From Aldrovandia affinis (lineage: Eukaryota; Chordata; Actinopteri; Notacanthiformes; Halosauridae): 64,000 nt of DNA. Positions 34,001 through 44,399 of the stretch are shown here, piece after piece. Numbering within the stretch: position 1 is the stretch's first letter; each line of letters opens with the position of its first letter. The notes below the pieces were generated by a model that searched no databases, had not been told where the DNA came from, and saw nothing but the letters and a program-made list of their open reading frames with translations. The stretch lies in assembly GCA_029706075.1 (NCBI GenBank), contig JAINUG010000131.1, positions 1,612,001 to 1,676,000 of the forward strand, read 5' to 3'. A program made the position numbers and the translations under genes.

Positions 34001-35972
34001 TTACATTGTATTTTTGTCCAAGCACAATATGCGATATTTTAATAAAAAGGAAGTATGCATGAAAATGAAAGAACGAATGTATTTATTTTGTCTTGTAGGA
34101 AACGGTGGATAAAGCAGACAGTTTCTCCGATGTCCTAAAGAGGGTTGTGGTCTGGCTGCAGGAGAAAGAGCTGGGAACCAAGTACAAATATGCCGTTCTG
34201 ACAGACGGGTACGACCACTTAACCATCTGTGGACTAGCACTGCTACAAGTAGTAGTACTACTATTAATAATTCTAATAATAACACATTTCATTAGTGCTT
34301 TTCATATACCCAAAGTGCTGTACAGAGTATAAAGTGCATAAATATTAAGCAAATTAACCTTTAAAAAAAGAAAAAGAAACCAAAGTCCAAACCAAAGGGC
34401 CCAAATATTATTTTGAAATTTCATCAGATTTTGGATGCACAAACGGACAGAATGTTTGTTGCCATGTTTTAACTCTGTGTTTTAACCAATAATGTCATGA
34501 GTTCTATTCTGTCATGACAACTACTGGTTGTCAGTCTGCATTAAATGTGAAAAATCTGATAAATAAGAGTAGAAAGTATAGCACATTATAGTCAAGCAAT
34601 GTGATAATATTTGCGGCATGAGAAAATAGTTTATTGTGCAGGCACTAATGTAGTCTGTCAGCAGTTGAACTTTAAGGTGAAAAATTGTTTAACACTATTT
34701 TACAACTTATTTTTTTACAGAGAAGCAGTTGGCAAGACGTGCAATCCAGGCAACCCAAATTTGCTTGAAATAAAAGAAACTTAAGAAAATTCTTTTTTTG
34801 TGTATTTGTTTATCTGCTGAGTGGCAAATGGCTTTGCACTGTCATGTGTGTATTGATTTTCAGCATTTGTCTTGACCATCTATTCATCTCCTAGGTCCTG
34901 GGACATGAGCAAGTTCCTGAACATTCAGTGCCATGTGAGTGGCATCCGATATCCCCAGTTTGCCAAAAAATGGATCAACATCCGAAAATCCTACGGGAAC
35001 TTTTACAAGGTGGCTTTACCTTCACTTTTTATTGATCTGCAGAATTTAATATTGTTACGTAGTGTTTAGATTAAGGATGTTAAAGGGGCACTCCCACCAA
35101 AATCCATAAATCACATACTTGGTGTGGAATTTAGCCTACAGGTAGTTTACGCACAGGTAGTGTAACACGTGTGTATGTATGGTTAATAAATGATTCAAAA
35201 TTTTTGTATGGAAAACAATGACAAAGAAGCATTGTGTTTCACCTGCAGTTGGTCTTGCACAGGTGCGTGTGCCATAGCAACAGGTGACTCCAAATAAGGG
35301 ATAAAAGGACCCCCACCCAAAACAACCTGTAAAAACAAGTGCAAAGAAACACAACCACAATGAATGTGTTACTCAAATTTTAACGTTAAAAAAAAGATCA
35401 AACTTTACATTAAACGCAGTACTAACAATGTACGCGCCCTATTGCTGTGTCGCAAAAATGTCGTTGATGAGGTGTGATCCAACAGCTGATTAAAGAGAAT
35501 GTTCACAATATGAAAAAGTTCCTTTATGCCATAGAGTGAAATAAATTAAATGACACTTACGGAGGGAGTAAATTAAGTCTTGGTGTCCAATTGTCCAGGT
35601 TGTGACAGTTATGCAGGGTATGACACCGTTATCCAGGGTGTGACACAGTTATCACGACACAGTTATCCAGGGTGTGACACGGTTGTCCAGAGTGTACACT
35701 CACAGGCTCTGAAATGTGGCCCCTGCCAGGTTCCCCGCACGCAGACCAAGCTGAGCATCATGCTGGAGAAGTTGGGCCTGCACTACGAGGGCCGTCCTCA
35801 CTGCGGACTCGACGACTCCCGCAACATCGCCCGCATCGCCCTGCGCATGCTTCAAGATGGCTGCCAGCTCCGGGTCAACGAGCGCATACACGCTGGCCAG
35901 CTGCTGAGCGTGCCCAGCACCGCCCCTGTAGAGGGGGCCCCACCCCCACACAACCCACGCTGCAGGAACTAG
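24953..35972 (+). CDS. eri1: 3'-5' exoribonuclease 1 (ERI1/3'hExo), seven coding exons
   Basis: ERI1 trims the 3' stem-loop of replication-dependent histone mRNAs with SLBP, matures the 5.8S rRNA 3' end and degrades siRNA ends (family knowledge). The exons are 24,953-25,036; 25,787-25,965; 29,593-29,809; 33,768-33,851; 34,099-34,208; 34,895-35,009; 35,730-35,972. They join in frame to 343 residues (human about 349). An acidic N-terminus leads into a SAP nucleic-acid-binding domain (about 64-105: [20 protein letters not shown]). The DEDDh nuclease domain covers about 122-310. Its catalytic residues are D128 and E130 (DFEAT), D228 (SWDM), H287 and D292 (RPHCGLDDS), each six less than the human numbers I recall. 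The start ATG has A at -3 and G at +4. Introns 2 and 3 carry Tc1, SINE and hAT insertions. Confidence 0.95.
25787..25965 (+). CDS. eri1: eri1 coding exon 2
   Basis: Acceptor TTCTGTCCCCCATCAG gives phase 0 with exon 1. An alternative acceptor 14 bases downstream (CCTTGCAG) would break the frame. The exon holds most of the SAP domain and ends in a split Arg codon at ACG|GTAAG. Confidence 0.85.
26172..27789 (+). mobile_element. Near-complete Tc1-like transposon, 1,618 bp, in eri1 intron 2
   Basis: It is flanked by TA at 26,170-26,171 and 27,790-27,791. Terminal inverted repeats of about 155 bases begin CAGTGCATCCGGAAGG and carry ACTTTGTCATTATGGGG near their inner ends. The repeats remain highly similar, suggesting a moderately recent insertion. 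The same-strand transposase inside is broken. Confidence 0.95.
26565..27573 (+). pseudogene. Tc1-like transposase, broken
   Basis: DDE-type (Tc1/mariner) transposase. The N-terminal helix-turn-helix region starts at ATG 26,565 ([14 protein letters not shown]). A frame change at the A-run near 26,638 follows. The frame then gives [15 protein letters not shown], a stop at 26,995 just before the SDES block, and [11 protein letters not shown] and [11 protein letters not shown] blocks. The final catalytic segment is [15 protein letters not shown], then a stop at 27,451-27,453 before the usual C-terminus (terminal TGA 27,571-27,573). One frameshift and two premature stops mean this copy cannot make a full transposase. 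Confidence 0.9.
27850..28008 (-). mobile_element. tRNA-derived SINE with L2-type tail
   Basis: On the minus strand the head reads TGGCTCAGTAGGTACAGCAT with B-box GGGTTTGATTCC. The AATGTATACATTCACTACTC linker follows, then the tail AAGTCGCTTTGGATAAAAGG. It is the same family as 56,525-56,690, in eri1 intron 2 just after the Tc1 element. Confidence 0.85.
28113..28625 (+). mobile_element. Internally deleted Tc1-like element, 513 bp
   Basis: It is flanked by TA (28,111-28,112 and 28,626-28,627). Termini are CAAGTAACTGCAAAAATAAAGG and a matching inverted end at 28,595-28,625. Between them is only the transposase C-terminal half ([11 protein letters not shown] and [10 protein letters not shown] in a broken frame). 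The N-terminal half was lost with a breakpoint right after the left terminus. Confidence 0.85.
29593..29809 (+). CDS. eri1: eri1 coding exon 3
   Basis: The exon begins within a run of six G's after the acceptor CTCTATAAG and completes the split Arg codon. It finishes the SAP domain ([19 protein letters not shown]) and carries catalytic DFEAT (D128, E130). Donor ATT|GTGAGT, phase 0. Confidence 0.92.
30626..32255 (+). mobile_element. Tc1-like element, 5' half, split by a nested insertion
   Basis: The left terminus CAGGTAGCTGCAAACATAAAGG follows TA at 30,624-30,625. It is cut at 30,682, resumes at 31,790, and continues through the leader CATCCCATCATGCTTAGGGT and the transposase N-terminus (ATGGCTGGAAGAAGAGATC at 31,918). 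It is lost near 32,255. Its transposase part and the one at 28,113-28,625 are complementary halves of the same family. A small GGACT expansion sits at 32,094-32,110. Confidence 0.85.
30683..31789 (+). mobile_element. hAT-like DNA element (1.1 kb) nested in the Tc1 element
   Basis: The ends are inverted repeats of about 16 bases (CCGGGGCCCAGATTAG and CTAATCTGGGCCCCTG). They are flanked by a 6-bp target duplication TATATT (30,677-30,682 and 31,790-31,795). Near the right end, plus strand, is a relic reading [18 protein letters not shown] then [13 protein letters not shown] (31,596-31,690), preceded in another frame by [12 protein letters not shown]. This resembles the N-terminus of hAT/ZNF862-like transposases. 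Most of the transposase is missing, so the element is non-autonomous. Superfamily is inferred from termini and relic. Confidence 0.7.
32805..32990 (-). mobile_element. L2 LINE 3' tail fragment
   Basis: It is highly similar to 1,761-1,930: CATTTAGCAGATGCTCTTATCCAGAG, then GATCAGTGTAGTAATACAGC and CATACCTGTAACACAGGGAA. It is 5' truncated and lies in eri1 intron 3. Confidence 0.85.
33768..33851 (+). CDS. eri1: eri1 coding exon 4
   Basis: 28 codons between TTCTGTTTCAG and CAG|GTTTGC, starting [13 protein letters not shown] and ending RLTGITQ. This is the ExoII-proximal part of the nuclease domain. It is too short to have appeared as a stand-alone open frame. Confidence 0.93.
34099..34208 (+). 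CDS. eri1: eri1 coding exon 5
   Basis: Acceptor TTTTGTCTTGTAG. It encodes [16 protein letters not shown] through KYKYAVLTD and ends in a split Gly codon at GG|GTACGA. Confidence 0.93.
34895..35009 (+). CDS. eri1: eri1 coding exon 6
   Basis: Acceptor ATTCATCTCCTAG. It encodes [16 protein letters not shown] (catalytic D228) to [10 protein letters not shown]. Donor AAG|GTGGCT, phase 0. Confidence 0.94.
35596..35697 (+). repeat. Minisatellite next to the eri1 exon 7 acceptor
   Basis: About five imperfect units of roughly 20 bases (GTGACACAGTTATCCAGGG and variants) end 33 bases before exon 7. This is inside the region where the branch point is expected. Confidence 0.8.
35730..35972 (+). CDS. eri1: eri1 coding exon 7 (terminal)
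   Basis: Acceptor GGCCCCTGCCAG, preceded closely by a minisatellite. It encodes [15 protein letters not shown] through catalytic H287/D292 and the C-terminal [11 protein letters not shown], with the stop at 35,970-35,972. It is markedly GC-richer than its surroundings. Confidence 0.95.
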   Translation, partial: VPRTQTKLSIMLEKLGLHYEGRPHCGLDDSRNIARIALRMLQDGCQLRVNERIHAGQLLSVPSTAPVEGAPPPHNPRCRN

Positions 35973-36840
35973 CACCCCCCACTATCCACACACGCTCACA
36001 CACCACAATCAGGGACCTGCCACAAGGCCTTATATCAAGAAGGTGGTCTTTACATTATTTTCTTTTTTTCTTTCCTGAAATCGTCATCTCTGCATAGCTT
36101 GCATAGCATTGCTCTTTTCCCCATTTTGATTCTGTACTGTACATGTTTGTGGAAAGTTCCCTGTGTTGGAATAGACCTGGATGTTTGGAAGTAATGGACA
36201 CTATGGAAATGAATATACCGCAGGCCGTGATTTTCAGTGGCAGCTTCATAAGTTGGCTGGTATACAAGCGGTCTAATTTTTACGGAGCCTTTTGATTCTT
36301 GCGCTGTTACTTTGACCACCATGGATAATGTGCCATATCACAAAATCTTTCTTTAGAGCATGCTGCAATGTTCCCTTTTAATTGCACAATTTATTTTTTG
36401 CCAGTTTTCACTGTTTTATGCTTATTGGTGATCTTAATTTCACTGGCAAGCAAACCAGGATTTCACGGTCTCCTTACCTCTGAACAAACCAGAAATGTAC
36501 TGTCCCCCTGCCTCCTCTTCACCTCAGATGACCTTTGACCTTGGCCTTAAATGCCACCTGTTTCTCTCTTTGTGAAATTAGCCACCAGCATGTTCTGCTC
36601 TTCTATCAATAAATGGAATGGTAGGCTGTGTCTGCAAAATAACTATATTTTGTGGTTTCTGAGTAGGACCTACAAGGCTATTTTCTTCCTTCCATTTTTA
36701 ATATGTACTCTAAAAAATTCAGTCCAATACCACAAAATTAAAAGTTTCCAAGTTTCAAATGGTCTTTTAATATTTATTCTGAAGGCTTTGAGCTGTCGAC
36801 AAGGAAAAATTTATAACTCAATAAATACTTTTTTATGATC
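35973..36840 (+). other. eri1: eri1 3' untranslated region (probable extent)
   Basis: About 0.85 kb from the stop to the second of two AATAAA signals (36,608 and 36,820). No repeats are recognised. Confidence 0.55.
36820..36825 (+). terminator. eri1 poly(A) signal, distal
   Basis: AATAAA in CTCAATAAATACTTTTTTATG, with a TGTGTTT-rich element about 30 bases on. A proximal AATAAA lies at 36,608-36,613. Confidence 0.5.
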
Positions 36841-39800
36841 GTCTCATGACAGTTGTGTTTCAAGCGCAGAAGTAGTAAGCTATTAAGTTGGGTGGATGGA
36901 CAAATTGGAATTATGAGCAGTTGTTTGTCTGATTTCTCCTTTTTTTAATGCCAACAAACCTCTGCAAATCTTAGATTAGTGCGTGCTTTCTCTTTTCACC
37001 TTTTATGATATATAAATTCACCTCCAGCCAAGCTGTAGGAAGATGAAAATCAAATGTTTAGTGTTTAAAAACCTAATACTTGTCTTTGCTGCAGCACCCC
37101 AGTCCCTGGTTACGTCTTAATGAAAGTTAACAGTTTCATAGATTTTCCCGATTTCCTGATTTACAAAGGGGGACTGGAACTGCCTGGTTCATCCTGCTCA
37201 AATTGAAAGGATGGGTGGTTTCAGTTTCAGCAGGTTCATCCTGTTCTGTATCTTTACCTCTAAAATAAGCATGATGTGGTTAGGATTTCAGGGCAGAGAA
37301 CCAAACCTATGGTGAACTATCCAGAATAATTTTGTTTTAATTTACATTTCTGTCTACTGTCTACTCCATAAGTCCATGTTTACCAAGCATTTTTCTGTGT
37401 TGCACATACTACTGCTACATTAATAACCAGGTGGCGATGTCAATAATAAAAAATGTAGATTTATCTTCAGATTAATACATTGTCCTCATTGCACTGGAGG
37501 GCAGTGGGTTATCTGGACTGTGTCAATGATAACCAGCACTCAGGCCAGCCAGCCAGAAGAGCAGTTATAGACTGGAACAACCCAATGAGTGACTGCTCAA
37601 ATTAATTTCCACAATAGTATCCATATGTAGAAAGACAATGCAGTTGAAATATTGTTTGAACCAAGGCTTTCATGTGACTTAGGGGGAGGCCTATCCCCCT
37701 TAATCTACATGTGTTCATTACTTTGAATGTTTTTGGCATCTGGAACGTTTCATTGTGTATTTGTTTTGTGCAAGTAAGCTGCACCGCAACAATGTATTTC
37801 AATACCATGAAGTGTCCCTCCACAACAAACGCAGAGGAAGTACAGGAATTGTTGATTTTAGATAGTGTGTGTGCACTCCATAATTTTCAAATATTGTTCC
37901 TCAATGTAAAGGTGCAACTCTTCACTTCCAATTGGGGTCTCATCCAAGATGTTGAATTTGTATCATTGCTACAGTGGTATTTTACAATTATCTGAAACAG
38001 CATGGTTCCCAAGATCCTTCAGTTGAAGATGGGGGATGAACCAGATGTTCCCACAGTTGAGGCAATCAGTGACAGAAATGCAGGAGGAATGAACACATTT
38101 CAAAAGCTGTCAGTGGAGGATGTTATATTGTGAGACTACATTAAGCAAGAAGTCCTTCTGTCAGACGTTTAGGTGTCTCTCAAGGATAAGAGTAAGTTGG
38201 TGTGTAAATGTCAGCCTTTTCAAGCTCATTTAAAATAACGCAGTGGGTCAAGTTAAGATATTTAACAGAATTGGTAGGCCATTTAAAAAGATGTAAAAGG
38301 AAAGTGAGAAGAAAATGTACTGAAAATGGTTTAACAATAGGGATCAAACTTTGACAGCACCAAAATAGAATCCACATGTTATTTGCTTTGCTGACAACCG
38401 CTTGCATCCATTTAAGGAAGCAAATGAGGTTAAGATATTTTCTCAAGTGAACTCTAGCAGAACCTGGTAATCAAGCACACCACCGTATGGTCACTGGGCC
38501 ATTTCCTTAACCACTGTCACACTATTGCCCTTAAAATGTGGAGTAGACATTACCATAGTGTTATCACTCATCTACAATCTGTAGATGGGAGCAATTCCAA
38601 CAATGTGGGCATTAATGTCAGAGTCAAAGGTAGAATTATTTTCAGGTATGATGTGATAGCACATCTGTGGTCAGGTTTATATTGAAATGGCCCAGTATGC
38701 AGCTTACAAATAGAGTAACTATAGGTTATAATATATAACAGTTGTAATGATCTCAATTTATTTGAAAACATCTTACCATTTAAAATGAACTATAATTAAT
38801 TATAATAATTCTGGGCAACCAATACATCAAACTACTACCTTAGGTCTAAAAAGATGGCATATTTATGTTACATCTATATGTACACCATATATGTGTTAGC
38901 ACAGATTCGTTTGAGAGTGACAGTGTAATGCTATCTTAATTTAATCTTGAATTTGTTGTCCATTTTATAGATGTAGAGCCTGGCTGTTCTCACTTGTACT
39001 GCTCCTCTTTGTCCACTAGCAGGCGCTCCGAGTTCACCTGCAGAATTCTGTTGAATAACACTCGACTGCATATACCTCTAGCAAAACATCGTTAGATTAG
39101 GCACACAACGAGTCATAATGTTGGTTTACCTACAAACCGAAAGCAAGAAATTGAGAGTCAATCATATCGAACTGTATTATAGATATGAGAACATACATTG
39201 CTACGATAGATTGCAGCTACCATTGAAACGATAAATACAGATTCCACACACGTTTTGAGACTGAAAGGACTATTTGGATATTTCAAGGTGAATGGAAGCT
39301 TAATTTTGCCCTACGTAAGGTTAGAACAATTTTCTATCACAAAGGACGGTTGTCTCACCAAATCATGTAGATATTTTTGTTTTGGAGACATAATTTACTT
39401 AGTAACATCACAAACGTTGCATTCAGGAAATAGCCTAATACATCCATACGAAAACAGTACTCTACCGCATCGATATACCTCTGGATAATTGTGTTTATAA
39501 AGCTTCATTAGGGAATAGATTTGTATGTCACGTCGAGGTTGCGTATTTAACAGTGAAAATACCAGGCATCATAAAAGGACATGTATTTTTCTAATTTACA
39601 AGAGTGAATGGCCTGGGCTTCCGTTTCGGAAGCTAAATATATTGATAACTGGAAAACTAGTGTTGTAGACATGCTGTGCGATTAATTTCCTAAACACCCG
39701 GATATTAAGCATCTCAAGTAGCTAATTATGTGGCCTTAAAAAAAATACATAATATAGTATTTAGTTTAGATTAAGAAAATGAATAGTCACTTATGAGGCT

Positions 39801-40149
39801 TTTTGTTTCACGACGACGGCTATTTTCTCTCTTATTGTTTGTGCTCCAGGAAGGTGGGCTCAGGATTCTGACGCAGTATTTTCTAGGCGTTGCTGCAGCT
39901 TCTCGCTCAGAGCGGAGCTACAGCTGCAGTCTGCGAACACAGGCGGCGAGGAGACGAGGAACGTCTGCTGTTTCACTCCAATCTATCTGATAAAAATCTG
40001 GAAGTGTTCATGTCGTGGTACCGGAGGACGCGCTGGCGGTGCCAAGCAACCCGCCTGCCTTTCAAACGGGACCGTTCGTACTTTTAAACTGGACCTATTC
40101 ATTGCGGTAGGCTTCTGTTGTTCTGCATTCAGAGACGCGGAAAAGGAGC

Positions 40150-40266
40150 ATGCGTGAAATGCTTCTGCTGCCTTGTTCTTGCCGTCCCGATGCGATGGAA
40201 AAGTCCTACGTTTTTCGTCTAGAATTTTTTTTTATAGTGTTTCTTTTGCTGATGTTGACTTTGTGA
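40150..40266 (+). other. mfhas1 upstream ORF 1 (38 codons)
   Basis: It starts ATGCGTGAAATGC (A at -3 is absent, giving a moderate context). The peptide has a Cys-containing N-half and a strongly hydrophobic end (LEFFFIVFLLLMLTL). Stop TGA 40,264-40,266. It would be translated only if the leader is unspliced here. Confidence 0.35.
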
Positions 40267-40271
40267 CTACT

Positions 40272-40331
40272 ATGATGCAGAACACGCAAATTGGCGATGC
40301 AAGGGAACACACCATCATGCTGTCAGGATAA
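40272..40331 (+). other. mfhas1 upstream ORF 2 (19 codons)
   Basis: ATGATGCAGAACACG opens a frame that stops at 40,329-40,331, 51 bases before the chosen mfhas1 start and in the same frame. Six bases separate it from uORF 1. Confidence 0.35.
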
Positions 40332-40382
40332 TAGATGATTTCTGTCAATGAACAGGAGGAGGTGGGGTCTCCCTGCAAAGCC

Positions 40383-43230
40383 ATGGCTGAGAGGGACAGT
40401 AATGTGAAAACGGCCAGGCTGTGGAGGGATGCGGCCCTGCGCTCCAGGAAGCTGCGGAGTAACCTGCGACAGCTCACCCTCAGCACTAAAAACAGCCAGA
40501 AGATTACACTGCCGGAGAATATTAGCGAGATTGAGGTGCTCAATCTGGGCAACAATTCCCTCCAGGAGCTGCCAGAGGGGCTGGGCGTCGCCCTTGCCAA
40601 CCTGCGTATCCTTGTCCTCCGCAGGAACAAGTTCTCCACCGTTCCCCTGGCCGTGTTCGAGCTGGGCCAGCTGGTGGAGCTGGACCTCAGTCACAACTGC
40701 CTGGGCCACTTCTCCGAGGACATCGGCCTCCTCAAGGGGCTGAAGAAGCTCTGCCTCAGCCATAACAAGATCCAGTACTTGCCGTCACAGATCGGCACCC
40801 TGCAGTGCCTGGAGGAGCTGGACATCAGCTTCAACGAGCTGCAGGATTTCCCCAGGTCCTTCTCTCAGCTCTGGAAGCTCCGCACGTTAGACGTGGACCA
40901 CAACAAGTTGGAGTACTTCCCCCCGGATGTCCTGTTGCTCGGTGACCTGGAGGAGCTGGACTGCTCCGGAAACAAATTTGAGGGTCTGCCGAGCGATATT
41001 ACAAAGCTGCAGTCCATCAAGATCCTGTGGCTGAGCGGCACGCTCATCTCGTCCTTGCCTGACACCTTCTGCAACCTGAGCAATCTGGAGAGCCTGATGC
41101 TGGACAGCAACAACCTGACGGCCCTGCCGCACTCCTTCGGCAAGATGCAAAGGCTGAAGATGCTCAACCTCTCCTCCAATGCCTTCGAGGAATTCCCCCT
41201 TGTCATCTTCCAGATCACAGGCCTTGAAGAGCTGTATTTGAGCAGAAATAAACTGACATTAGTCCCAGAACAGATAGGCCAGCTTTTTAAGCTTGCTAAT
41301 TTGTGGCTGGATAATAACAGAATAACATATCTGCCCGATTCTATTGTTGAATTGGGGAAACTGGAGGAGCTTGTTTTACAAGGCAACCAAATTGCAATAC
41401 TTCCTGACAACTTTGGAAAACTTGGCAGAGTTAACATTTGGAAAGTTAAGGATAACCCTCTCATACAGCCTCCTTATGAGGTCTGCATGAAAGGCATCCC
41501 CTACATAGCAGCCTATCAGAAGGAGCTTGCCCATTCCCAGCCAGCTGTGAAACCAAGGCTAAAACTGGTGCTGATGGGACTGAAGAATGCAGGGAAAACC
41601 AGGCTGAGGCAGTGCATCATTAGCAAACCACAGGACGCTCAGGGTGCCCCAGGAAATAAAGGGATTGATGTGACGAACTGGGTAGCAGACGCTGATCGGA
41701 GTCTCACATTTATTGTGTACGATTTGTCCGGGAGGCTGAACTATGACCTTATCAAACCCTTCTTTCTTTCCCCCGGTGCTCTGTACATCCTGGTGGTGAA
41801 CTTAAAAACATACACAGCCAGGACCTTTTACACCCATGTGGGGTATTTCCTCCACCTGCTCGGCGCCAAGGTACCCCACGCAGTTGTGTGCATCGTGGGA
41901 ACGCACACCGACCTGTGCGAGGAAGTGGAAGTGGAGGAGAAGTGCCTGGATATCCACCGGCAGATCGCCCTACAGGAGCGGAGGGACACGGAGTCCCTGT
42001 ACACCATCGTGAGGCAGGTGGACCAGGCTCTGGGACAGGGATATGACATCAGGACCACCAGCCCCCACGTGCTCTTCTATGGTGTGTCAGACAAGAATCT
42101 GCGACGCAAAAAATCCCAGCTGCAGTACCTGCTCAATCACCGGCTGCAGATCCTGTCCCCGGTTCTGTGCGTCAGCTGCGTGGGGGTGCAGAGGAATGTC
42201 CAGCGGCTGAAGGAGAAGCTCATGTCTGTGGCCGACCACCGGGAGATCTTCCCCAACCTGCACCGTGTGCTGCCTAAATCCTGGCAGATGCTGGAGGAGC
42301 TGCACTTTAAGCCCCGTGAGCTGTGGCTCTCCTGGTGGGACTCGGCCCGCTTGGGCCTGCAGGCAGGGCTGACAGAGGACCGCTTACAAAGTGCCCTGTC
42401 CTACCTACATGAGAGTGGCAAGCTGCTCTACTTTGAGGACAGTCTGACGCTCAAGGAGTATGTCTTCCACAACTTGCCGCGGTTCATTGCCATCCTCAAC
42501 GTGTTCTTCCAGAGGGACTCATCAACGCTGCTGGACAAACTGTGGGCCGGGGCGGAAGGGGACCATGTGAAGGCCTCCCAGCTGCAGCACCACGTGGAGG
42601 GCTTCCTGCTGCATGGTCTTCTGCCCTCCCACATCATCCACCTCCTCCTCAGTCCCTTGATCCAGACCCAGCAGGACTTGCACCTCATTCTTGAGCTGCT
42701 AGAGAAAATGGGCATCTGCTACTGCATCAACAAACCCAGGAGCAAGCTACTCAACGGTGCCACTGTCTGGTACAAGTTCCCCAGCTACGTCAGCAATGAG
42801 GAACCACACGCTGAGGCCTGGGTGAATGGTGGCTCAGCCCTCACCGGCCAACTTTTCTCTGTGGAGCAGCTGCAGATAGAGTACAGTTTCCCCTCTCTTT
42901 TTCCCCCGGGTTTGTTTGCCCGATACAGTGTGCAGATAAACACCCACGTGGTGCAACGTGCAGATGGCAAGCACCAAATTTTTGCCTACCGGGGCAAAGT
43001 GCCTGTGGTTGTCAGCTACCGACCTTCCCGGAGCAGGCTGCAGGCCGAGACCCTCTCTATTGCCAGCCATGCCTCTTTGCCAAATATCTGGACTGCTTGG
43101 CAAGCTATTACCCCCTTAGTGGAAGAGCTGAACGTCCTTTTGCATGAGTGGCCAGGGCTCTACTACTCTGTTCATGTTCTGTGCTCCAAGTGCCTGAAGA
43201 GAGGGTCGCCCAACCCACACACCTTTCCAG
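40383..43230 (+). CDS. mfhas1: MFHAS1 (LRR-ROC-COR protein), first coding exon; 3' exons outside the window
   Basis: ROCO-family scaffold/GTPase linked to TLR and ERK signalling (family knowledge). The exon gives 949 full codons and one base, then donor CCAG|GTGAGT. In human about 50 C-terminal residues follow on later exons, which I did not find here. The family N-terminus is [20 protein letters not shown]. About 12-13 leucine-rich repeats span residues ~50-360 ([20 protein letters not shown]). The ROC GTPase-like domain starts with P-loop GLKNAGKT at 399-406, the switch-II position DLSG at 447 and GTHTD at 506-510. COR region follows: [32 protein letters not shown]. The end is [18 protein letters not shown]. 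The start is ATG 40,383 (GCCATGG), which aligns with the human start. An in-frame ATG 48 bases upstream has weak context. Its LRR part is GC-rich while 41,220-41,480 is AT-richer. Confidence 0.96.
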
Positions 43231-44399
43231 GTGAGTAACATGTTTTCTCACCATTTCACCATTTCACCATACCTAGAATTGTATATAACAATTAATTATG
43301 TGTCTGTGCTTGTGTATTGGGGATTGGTGTGTTACCCTCTGCCAATATATATGTTTGCCAATGAGGAGGGCCTCCTGTGTGTAGAGCGATGGCGTGATAT
43401 AGGATCAAATTGTGGAGCCCGTGTTGGGTTGAGCTGGCTCTGTGTGATGAAGTCATGGGATGCTGCCTGTTTTTAACCTTCCTGTAGAGCAACACTGGGC
43501 TACACTGTGGCTGTGTGCACTCTCTGTAGCATGCAATGTAAACATACTGCAAGTTAAACCATTGCAGCCAAATTTTATGCTTTTTAAAGGTTAACAGCAA
43601 AGGGACAGGATGACATACTTAATCCAGCCCAAATTTGTATTGTCTGTTTTGCACACAGCCTTTTCTTTAGAAATAAGGTCAGCAGTGGTGCACTGTGCTT
43701 GTGCCTTGAGTGTCTGTGTGTAGGTTTCATGCTGATACTGTTGCACTCATATGCTAGTTACAGTCAGCTGTGCAGCATTACAGATGGAGTCTGAAATATG
43801 CACTGCTCTGTCTCCCTCATGGTTAACGGGCATAGCTTAATGCAAATAACAAGCTGCTTATTTTTAAATACTACGTTTTGAGTGAATGCTCCCTAAGATC
43901 CTGAGAGTGCACTTGTGCGGTGTCTGCTGAAAGCTAAGATACCTAGCCACAGCAGTTCTATCTTTGCTGCCCTCATACAATGTCATATTGAGAACTATGT
44001 GCTGATCTGTGAAATGGTGATTCGGAGTAAGGTCAAGGGGGATGGTAGCTAAACAAAGGCGCTGTGCAGGCAGGCAGAGGCGGTTGCCCAGGGGTCCCAG
44101 TGGACTGCAAGCCCCACCTAGAGACACAAATGAGCCCAAAACAGTCTGCCTTCCTGCTGACAGCACTGGCTAGCTCTGACTTGGCACCAGAGAATGTTGC
44201 CATGGCAACAAAACACGCATTCAAACCGAGGCAGCAGATAAGGCGTAAGACACAATGGCCTGTCGTGGGCCGTGGCAGCACAGTACAGTGCATTCACCGA
44301 CAGCACCAAGGGTGCAGGGTACTACACTACAGCGAAAAAATATACATGTTGAATGAAAAGGATTTTATTGATCTCCAAGTGGCGAATTAGTTTGCCACC

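Larger units (their letters stand above)
39845..40382 (+). promoter_or_regulatory. mfhas1: mfhas1 promoter / 5' untranslated region
   Basis: A switch from AT-rich to CpG-containing sequence occurs near 39,870 (GGCGTTGCTGCAGC, GGCGGCGAGGAGACGAGG). It continues to the start codon with no clear TATA box. The 5' leader contains at least two short upstream open frames. Confidence 0.5.

Noticed and set aside
40335-40382. Earlier in-frame ATG for mfhas1
   Set aside because: Weak start context, and 16 extra residues without family counterpart. The ATG at 40,383 has GCCATGG and aligns with the human start.
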